Shown here: positions 57,500 to 64,000 of the stretch, one piece after another
Layout: every line of letters begins with the position of its first letter
How positions within the stretch are numbered: position 1 is the first letter of the stretch
Source: Halichondria panicea
Taxonomy: Eukaryota; Porifera; Demospongiae; Suberitida; Halichondriidae
Direction: 5' to 3'
Length of the DNA: 64,000 nt
Assembly: GCF_963675165.1 (NCBI RefSeq)
Contig: NC_087379.1
Coordinates: 3,538,201-3,602,200 of the forward strand
Notes under the pieces: generated by a model
What the model saw: the letters and a program-made list of their open reading frames with translations, nothing else
What the model was told of the DNA's origin: nothing
Databases searched by the model: none
Position numbers and translations under genes: made by a program

Positions 57500-58260
57500 T
57501 TATCAGCCAAAGCAGTAGCAGTTTTCTGCAGGCAACTTACTACTGCCAGTCAACCAGCCAAAGCCCCAAGTACCCTTGCTGATTTCCCACCTACCTATAG
57601 CCTGTGTAGTTTGATATTTTCGCATTCGCCTCGCAAAGAAAGATGCATAACTTGGAAAAAGTGACAGTTTTCTTTATTCAACTTCGTAGCAAAGTAGTCG
57701 TTACTGTGTCAGTGGTTTCCAACGGAAAAGTCAACCAGCCAAGGCCAGTGCGATGGATCTGTTTTTAGGGTGTTCTTAGCTGAAAATACGCTTACCTACG
57801 TAGCTTGTAAAGTGTACTGGCAGCGTTTAAAATTATACGCAATGTAAAGTGTAAAATAAATGTTATCAGTGCTCTGCCAAAAGTTATACGGTTACAATTG
57901 AATTATGCTCACTGTACAGAGTATAATAATATTCTGACCTTTTCAGGGGAACTTGTGTAACAGGGGAACTTGTGTAAGGACATTTTCTTCCCAACATAGG
58001 ATTAGGTCACAATTATTTTGTCCTTAGTTGGCTTGTGTGTGTATTCTGTGCCCAAAGTTAAATCTTTTTATGAACTCTATAATTATGTGCCTGAGTGCCA
58101 TTGCTTTGCTTGTGGGAGCCGTGGGAGCCTATACATAATTATGTCTAAGGTTGCATGATTCATAATTATTTGGCACCACTTGTGTATGGCATACTTTGAG
58201 TTAGTGCTGTGTGCTGTGCATTGTCGTAATTCAATTATAAACTATTTATAATTGTGAGAC
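57500..58260 (+). repeat. Dispersed repeat, copy B (copy A at 40.35 kb)
   Basis: Same orientation and order of shared strings as 40350-41110 (CAGTAGCAGTTTTCTGCAGG through GAGTTAGTGCTGTG). It carries its own adjacent duplication at about 57950-57977 (AGGGGAACTTGTGTAA). Confidence 0.7.
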
Positions 58261-58387
58261 CACTATACTAACCACTATACTAACACAATATCATCTATTG
58301 CCAGCTGCTTTCGGTGGATGAATACGTTTGTTGGCCCATTGCCACTCCTATGAATCATAGTGCTCCCATAGTGTAGAACTTTTATCG

Positions 58388-58680
58388 TCAGTTGTCTACG
58401 TCATTGTCGGTTCGGGGGTTCTTGTTATTCTGAAGAAACTTTCTTCGTTCGTACATTCTTCGTTCGTACAATGCGAAAGCAAACATTAGTTTGTCTCTGC
58501 CACTGGTTTGTACGCAATGAGTCTGATGTGTTCTCGCATTTCTGAGCGGCGACAGGAATGGCGACAGTACAATCTGAACATTGTAGTTTGGCAATATCTT
58601 TAGCGTTTGTGACATTCGCTTGTTCGCTTCGCCATACTGCTGTGCCCCCTTTCCATGAGATGTACCGAAAAAATTTCACT
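58388..58680 (-). CDS. Possible zinc-ribbon fragment
   Basis: Minus frame 58679-58425 reads KDIAKLQCSDCTVAIPVAAQ then KCENTS. A C-x2-C followed by AIPVAxxxC resembles the first half of a zinc ribbon found near the end of some transposon proteins (recall). The second half is frame-shifted. A GAATGGCGACAG/GAGCGGCGACAGG near-duplication lies in the middle. Confidence 0.25.
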
Positions 58681-58789
58681 TGATCTTTAGTTCATGCAGA
58701 TGAGTCCATCACTAAAGATGTTGAGGGTTGTCTGAACCAAATCGCCGATCCATGCATATGCAGCCAGTGGGCTGCTCTTTGCCTATCGA

Positions 58790-59177
58790 CTACTTGCGCA
58801 TGCGCCAAATTATTGGATATTTTACCGTACTATAATACTGAATACAGAGTAGCTAGCTAGAGACAGAGCTGTGTAGCTGCTATTTTCTTCTGATAGAATC
58901 AGTAGCAGTAGTATAGTAGACTTTCACATGGCACCTCCTTTCAGACTCTTTTTAACATAGCAGGCTAGTAGGAATGGGCTAGAAACCTTCAATCGAACTT
59001 TCTATCTACTTCCTTCAATCCACTTCCCTTCATTGTTATGTCATAGTTTTACTAAGAATATAATATACGATGTTATCCAAAGCCCCCAGATACCGGGGCG
59101 CATGCGCAGGCAGTCGATACCAGGCCCACTTCCCTAAGTGAAGTGGGAAGTGCGGCCTGGGATCGAGGCTACTACTA
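58790..59177 (+). repeat. Dispersed repeat, copy 2 (partner at 49.7 kb)
   Basis: Second copy of the element at 49731-50160, same orientation, ending GTGCGGCCTGGGATCGAGGC. It includes about 60 bp before the terminus that the other copy lacks. Confidence 0.75.
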
Positions 59178-60305
59178 ACCATCGCATTTTGATTTCAGCG
59201 ATGCTACTTGTCTGCGTTTAACGTAGGCGTCCTCCACTGTCCCCAAGACTTCAACTTTTTCGACTCGGTCATTACTTTGCCATTGGTGATATCGAACTGT
59301 CCTATCGAACTGTCCTCAATATAATTGACTGCTCAGGCAATCTTAGCTTGAGGATCACAGGTAACTTGAGCAATGAAATCTAAGAGGCGGACATTCTCAT
59401 GATAAGACATGATAAGACATACAGTGATATACATACATGATACACATACATGATGACGAATATAGAGTTTAACACTGATTGGTCTCAACTCACAAAAATT
59501 GGTCACCAATTTTGATGTCGGGATGTCAATGACAATAGCATGATGAATTCATCCATCCGTGTGGTTGACACTCCAAATTTCACTACATGGCCTGGTAAAC
59601 GCATGCGCCAGAATTACCGTAAATTGTAGTATATTTATCAGTAGTTGTAAAACATTGATATCTATAATGATTTCATAAACAGTCCAAGTTGTAATGGCTC
59701 TCGTTGGAAAACACAAGCAGCTGGAGTGCCTGTGTTTATGTGGGTACCGCAGCTCTCCCTTTCTAGTGCACTTTTCAAAGTGTTGGTGTAGCTGTTTGAT
59801 CTGGAAGGAGTATTGGTCACAGAGTAAGTACGTGGTATCTCCGAGGAACTTGTCGCCTGGTCGCCTGAGTACTGTACTATCCACATTTATTTTTTACCCA
59901 CAGGTTTAACTAATTTCTTGTGAGATTGACTTGTTGCCTGGAGTGTGTGTATCCCGATCCTGATCCTGGATTAGCTGTCTCTGTCTACAGAGAGGTAGCC
60001 TCGTTTTTCTACGGTAAATAATAAATTAAGCAGTAAATACCAGGCTCACGTCGATCGAGGCTGTGACAAATTAAGGTTACGGTCTAGTGTTTTGCCCACG
60101 CAGTTTAGAGTCACTCATGAATACTACAACAATTGTGTATTCCTCGCACCTTGTAGCACTACAGCAAACTGGGGTACACGTGGCCTACACAGTATATACA
60201 GACAGAGTTCTTTTTTGCTTCCATAGCTAGGTGTGAGAGCTACCACAGTTACCACAGTCTATATATAGAGGATGAAAATCATTGAGTGACGTACAGGTAA
60301 GCAAG
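59178..60305. other. No recognised gene
   Basis: Open frames at 59549-59909 overlap on both strands without motifs. A short AGGCTC...GATCGAGGCT motif near 60040 echoes the dispersed repeat terminus. Confidence 0.3.
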
Positions 60306-60307
60306 TA

Positions 60308-60581
60308 CAGTAGAACCTCGATTATCCGGCTTGGCAGTTTTCTTGTTATCACTGGTCCCTCAAATGCGCATGCGCATTGCAGCTGTTATTGCAGCTGTTA
60401 CCATGGAGACATGCCTGCTTATCGTCGCAGACAACCATGTGGCACTGCTATTTATCAATAAAGTGGGTGGATCAAGGCGTGGTTTATCTATTCAATTATC
60501 CGGCATATTCACTTATCCGGCCTGCTTCTGGATCCGGTCTGCTTCTGGAACCAAGGTGTCCGGATAATCGAGGTTCTACTG
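60308..60581. mobile_element. pogo/Tigger-type MITE with TA target duplication
   Basis: The left end CAGTAGAACCTCGATTATCC (60308-60327) and the right end are perfect 22-bp inverted repeats (right 60560-60581). TA flanks both ends (60306-60307, 60582-60583). The interior of 230 bp repeats the motif TTATCCGG and contains a CAGCTGTTATTG duplication; it has no transposase. CAGTAGAACCTCG-type ends with TA duplication are characteristic of Tigger/pogo families. It could be mobilised by an enzyme such as the one decayed at 17.8-19.1 kb, but ends matching that gene were not seen. Confidence 0.9.
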
Positions 60582-60595
60582 TACCATAATTATAT

Positions 60596-61294
60596 TTATG
60601 TCCTTGATGATCTAGTATTTGTTACTGTCCAGAGTGGGATGTAGGTAGAGATGGCACCTATTCCTAATCTAGGACTAGGACAAGCAAGCTCAGGCAGTAG
60701 AGCATCTTGATAAAAAGCGTTCAGTCTGTTGGTAAATTCCATCTGTCCTGACAACAAAATCGCACTACTCGTTGTTCGTACAATATAGCTGGCACTGGAT
60801 TTGATAATAGTAGTCGTGTTGCTGATATGTTTGTTCTTTTTCAGGTGAACCACTGTGACAGGCCTCAGACAACGTCATACTTCTCTTAGTGAAAGGGTTT
60901 TTTATTTCAAGTATCCCTTTTGTTTGGTCACTGGGATCTTGGACTATACCGTTGCCGCTAACCATGGGTTGTCAAGAGAAACGGAAAGACCACAGTCTAT
61001 TTGTGTGCACTTAGTTCTTTACTGGTGAGCAGTGTCCGTGCTCCATCTCCATTCCATATCTGGTAGCGTTATTCCCACGAAACGTATTATAGATTTACTT
61101 TGTTTGCTCATTTTCAGTATCACCTTTGATGCTGTTAGCCGCTTCTTTCTTTCTTTTCGCCATCTATCGTTTCCAGCTTGTTCTTTCGTTGTGTTTTCTA
61201 TTTCTATTGCCTCTTCTTTAGAAATCTTTAGAAACAGCAACATTAACATTAGCTTCGTAATGTAGCTTCGTAATGCAACAGGAGGTGATTGCAA
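60596..61294 (-). CDS. YqaJ-type exonuclease domain protein, frame-broken
   Basis: Minus strand. 61270-61080 reads ISKEEAIEIENTTKEQAGND, then WRKERKKRLTASKV. 60965-60770 reads GIVQDPSDQTKGILEIKNPF, SLSEAC-like TLSEACHSG and DYYYQIQCQLYCTNN, then 60780-60640 VRTTSSAILLSG. This order (E-x-x-T-x-x-Q...W...R..RLTAS, D...GxLExKxP, YYxQxQxQL) is that of the YqaJ viral-recombinase-type nuclease family, with the acidic and lysine residues of ExK visible. In animals such genes are usually transposon-associated. A 10-bp near-duplication at about 61214-61234 lies near the start; the aspartate region reads SGNG in place of the usual SPDG. Confidence 0.65.
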
Positions 61295-62009
61295 TTTATA
61301 TTACTATTTCAGATTACTATTTCAGATCACAAAAAGTCTGATGTTAATGTTAAGGTTACGGTAAACCGTTTGCTCATTAATTATAGATCCAGCTAGAATG
61401 AGCTAGAAGTCCAGCTGAAATGCAGTTGCAGTCTACTGTAGCTGAACTATATGCAGGGTAGAGATGTTAAAAAAAAGGGCTACTGAAAGCTCACAAGACG
61501 TCTGTCATCACAAGACGTCTGTCAGCCATTTTAACTCCTGGTAAGAGTATTTTTGGAAGCATAAAATGACTACTGGTTTGTGTTACATAATTATATAGAA
61601 GATTGGTTTAAGGTTCAAGAAAAAGAGTTAACATGTACCAAAGCTTCGCAAGAATACAGAACCCCATACATCTTGGAAAAGTAATAGCGATGTCACATGT
61701 TGACACGAATGGCAGTCTGTCTTGGTATTAGTAAATCATTAGTAAATCGAATCATTGGCTACTGGAATCTTAGACGACCCAGTTAAGAATTGCAGAATGT
61801 GAGGGAGGGTGACATCATTTCGATCTGTAGGACAATAATTATAATATCAAGTTTGGCATGATGGCTACATGACATTGTGTTATTTTCCTATTTCCTATTT
61901 TTCTATACATACACATGGCATGCCACCACTATAATTATATCTGGTGCTAACCTTTGCATTCAGTCGGACCATGAGTATACACGGACCATGAGTATACACT
62001 TCTTTGTGC
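61295..62009. other. Non-coding stretch
   Basis: No gene recognised. Adjacent duplications at about 61484-61513 (TCACAAGACGTCTGTCA) and near 61733-61750 and 61965-61997. Confidence 0.3.
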
Positions 62010-62600
62010 GGCCATTGTCAGAGTACACTAGATAGTCAGGCGTCACATCAAAACTACTCGATGAAGCATGTAGACCCCAAATGCTGTCGCGGTACATTGT
62101 AATCAAACCATTCATTTCCAAAGTGTCGACAATACCCTTCTTGAGTATGGAATAAATCGTTATGTAGCCAAACAGCAGTTGGTCTTTGTCTTTGAGGGTT
62201 ACTTGACAGGTTGGTTTTGCATAACCGCTAGTAAATAATCATTGGTTCTGAAAACTTGCTGTAGCTGAGCAAACCTGAAATTAAAACATAGCGTCCCAGT
62301 ACTTGCCTGTTTGAGACAACGTAGACTCTGCCAAACACAATGAAGTCGGCAACAGCCTTTTTCCAACAAGGTAGAATTTGTTGTCTGCCAGTGCTTGTAC
62401 ATTCATCAACACTAACTCGAATGAGCTTTTTGACACAGAAAGAATGCTTAGAGACATGAAGTGCTTAGAGACATGAATGTCGTATGTTTATCCTTTGATA
62501 TCCTTCCTCATCAACATCATACAGAACTCGTTTCTGGTGCTGTAGCAAGATATGTTTTACCTCAAATGCTACGAGGAGCTGTAAGTAAGAAAATTGAGCA
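62010..62600 (-). CDS. Unassigned coding-like segment
   Basis: Minus frame about 62240-62010, open for some 75 codons, reads KDKDQLLFGYITIYSILKKG, then TLEMNGLITMYRDSIWGLHA and FDVTPDYLVYSDNGRTKK. Just upstream, about 62390-62290, NKFYLVGKRLLPTSLCLAES and TGKYWDAM appear in another frame. Further up, 62590-62480 reads LQLLVAFEVKHILLQHQKRV. Composition is clearly protein-like, but I do not recognise the family. A 16-bp adjacent duplication at about 62447-62478 sits between the last two parts. It may be one gene, read leftwards, broken by indels. Confidence 0.35.
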
Positions 62601-62741
62601 TGTGACGCATACTTTTTTTTTTTTTTGGGAGTAAACAACACCTTTATGGTGGAAGCAAGTAAATAATAGTATAATAAAAAATAATAAAACAAAGAACAGT
62701 GTATGTAAAATAGTGTGTACATGAGGTGAACAGTTAGTTTG

Positions 62742-64000
62742 TTAGTTTTGCTGCAAGCTGGCCTCTGCTATAACCAGGTCCACAGGTGACATCTTCATAG
62801 CGTGGCCTCTTGATGAACGAGCGCCACGTATGCATTGAATGGCGGACCTGAGCAGGCTGAAAGAGAGGGAGCATCTCAGCCAGTACAGGGTGGTGCTGTA
62901 GGGTTGGTCCCATTTCTCTGCTAGCAGGGAGGCCAGTCGTTTGTAGAAGTTTGTAGCTTGTTTTGAAAGGCTGCCAGTCGCAGACATCACAATGGGGACG
63001 AAAGTAGCATGCTCCACTTCTCTCACCCTTTGTCCGTATGCACGGATCTTTTCCCTCTCGTGCTTTCTGAAGCATTGGTCTAGGGTTGTGTTGCGATTTG
63101 AGGGAGCAAAAGGGTTGAAGACTCTGACGTCCATCAGGGTTCTCTCGCGTCTGCCTCCCCAGAGACCACTGGCAGCAACATCAAGCCTAGCACCTATGGT
63201 GGTATTTGCGCTTCTCCCGGACATGGTCTCTGTGGTGATCTCCTGAAGCTCTGGTTCAATTTGCACATCATTGCATACTTCAGTTAAGAGTCTCGCTGTT
63301 AAATCTCTTATTTCATTGTGACGCAGGGAAGGAAACCCACCGCGTGGGCAAGAAAGTATATGATCCACAACAAACGCAGCGCCACAGGCACAGTGTGTGG
63401 GGGTCTTGATGGGTGTCCAGCCGTAGCGTAGGGCCATGGGCCATGGCATCAACGGCACCCTTGTGGAGACAGAAGCCATGTTTCTTGATTGGCAGAGAAG
63501 TCAGCCAGCTCGAGGCACCTGATTGGCTTGCGAGGTCCATAGCTTTAGAGAGCTCAGGGGTTACTTCCTCTTGTAGGGTGGATGCAGCTTGCGTCATGTG
63601 CTCCCTTCGGTCACGCTGGATCTCGCGTTTGGCAGTTATCTGGTCCGCAAAGCCAGGTGGGTTCACTACCCCTTAGGTTTATCAGAGGGGTGGTGATCTT
63701 GATGGAAGCATTGAATTCGTCCTCTGAGCGGGAGGAGGCGTCTGGTATTCCTAATCCACCTAGCCTTGCGGGTAGTGCCAGCAATTTTCTCATAGAGTCG
63801 TTTGGTGGTGGATGACCCGTGATGAATGGTAAAAATTCAGAGCGGATAGTGTCCTCTAGACGCATACTTTTTACACCTCTCATTTTTTGACAGATCGACA
63901 GATCGATGTCTGGCAAGTCACTGAGGTCACTGAGGTCACTGTCACTCTCTGAATCCATCTTCGTCAAGCCCCACATACGTAGCTCACAATAAGATTATCT
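62742..64000 (-). mobile_element. Retroelement polyprotein C-terminus, restriction-like endonuclease type
   Basis: Minus strand, cut by the window's right end. 63976-63690 holds an acidic repeat (SDLSDLSDL) and LLALPARLGGLGIPDAS. 63660-63445 holds TAKREIQRDRREHMTQAAST and SWLTSLPIKKHGFCLHKGAV. 63430-62742 is a single open frame: LRYGWTPIKTPTHCACGAAF, DHILSCPRGGFPSLRHNEIR, ARLDVAASGLWGGRRERTLM then DVRVFNP, and SFSLLRSAIQCIRGARSS. The CxC...H...C cluster followed by a D...DVRV core suggests a zinc-anchored restriction-like endonuclease following an RT, as in R2-like elements (inference). The upstream RT is outside the window. A 7-bp duplication at 63431-63444 causes the frame change within the conserved region; a second break lies near 63670. 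Confidence 0.7.

Overview
This is eukaryotic, almost certainly metazoan, DNA. It has short GT-AG introns, no operons, long AT-rich non-coding stretches and a dense mixture of transposon remnants. Several coding families are ones I associate from memory with demosponge genomes such as Amphimedon. About 45 copies of the palindromic octamer ATAATTAT, counted by eye, fit that reading. I infer a sponge or another early-branching animal, not proven. No rRNA, tRNA, CRISPR array or bacterial-type gene was found.

Layout. 0.9-2.5 kb: minus-strand multi-exon fragment. 2.6-4.6 kb: plus-strand transposase-like gene in exons. 5.0-6.45 kb: foldback element. 7.3-10.1 kb: second transposon-type gene, followed by a three-unit 0.2-kb tandem repeat. 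11.3-16.3 kb: minus-strand BEL/Pao retrotransposon (zinc knuckles, protease, RT, RNase H region, integrase, DUF5641) with a nested insertion. 17.8-19.1 kb: pogo/Tigger-like transposase. 19.4 kb: HIRAN-like fragment. 19.9-21.3 kb: element with 80-bp terminal inverted repeats. 22.7-27.2 kb: tandem and inverted repeats. 27.3-28.5 kb (minus) and 28.5-30.1 kb (plus): a head-to-head pair, the latter being the best-preserved gene, with clean splice phases. 31-32.8 kb: retroelement with tyrosine recombinase. 33.2-33.56 kb: perfect inverted repeat. 34.4 kb: SAM-like exon. 36.6-37.2 kb: Ulp1/C48 protease plus PHD-like end. 37.4-38.2 kb: piggyBac-type deletion derivative with TTAA flanks. 41.5-47.5 kb: two roughly 0.5-kb inverted arms enclosing an unusual multi-ORF gene, a MITE and a WD40 gene fragment. 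51.5 kb: copia scrap. 54.6 kb: piggyBac transposase scrap. 60.3 kb: pogo-type MITE. 60.6-61.3 kb: YqaJ-type nuclease. 62.7-64 kb: C-terminal part of a retroelement polyprotein, cut by the window edge.

The most unusual property is spread over the whole window. At least 70-80 short, almost always exact, adjacent duplications of about 7-18 bp occur every few hundred bases, in both coding and non-coding DNA. In at least four coding regions, dropping one copy rejoins the two reading frames. One arm of an inverted repeat carries duplications that its partner lacks. The narrow size cap points to an assembly artefact as the first explanation; a mutational process is the exciting alternative. Because of this, most genes here look broken, and many boundaries below are approximate.
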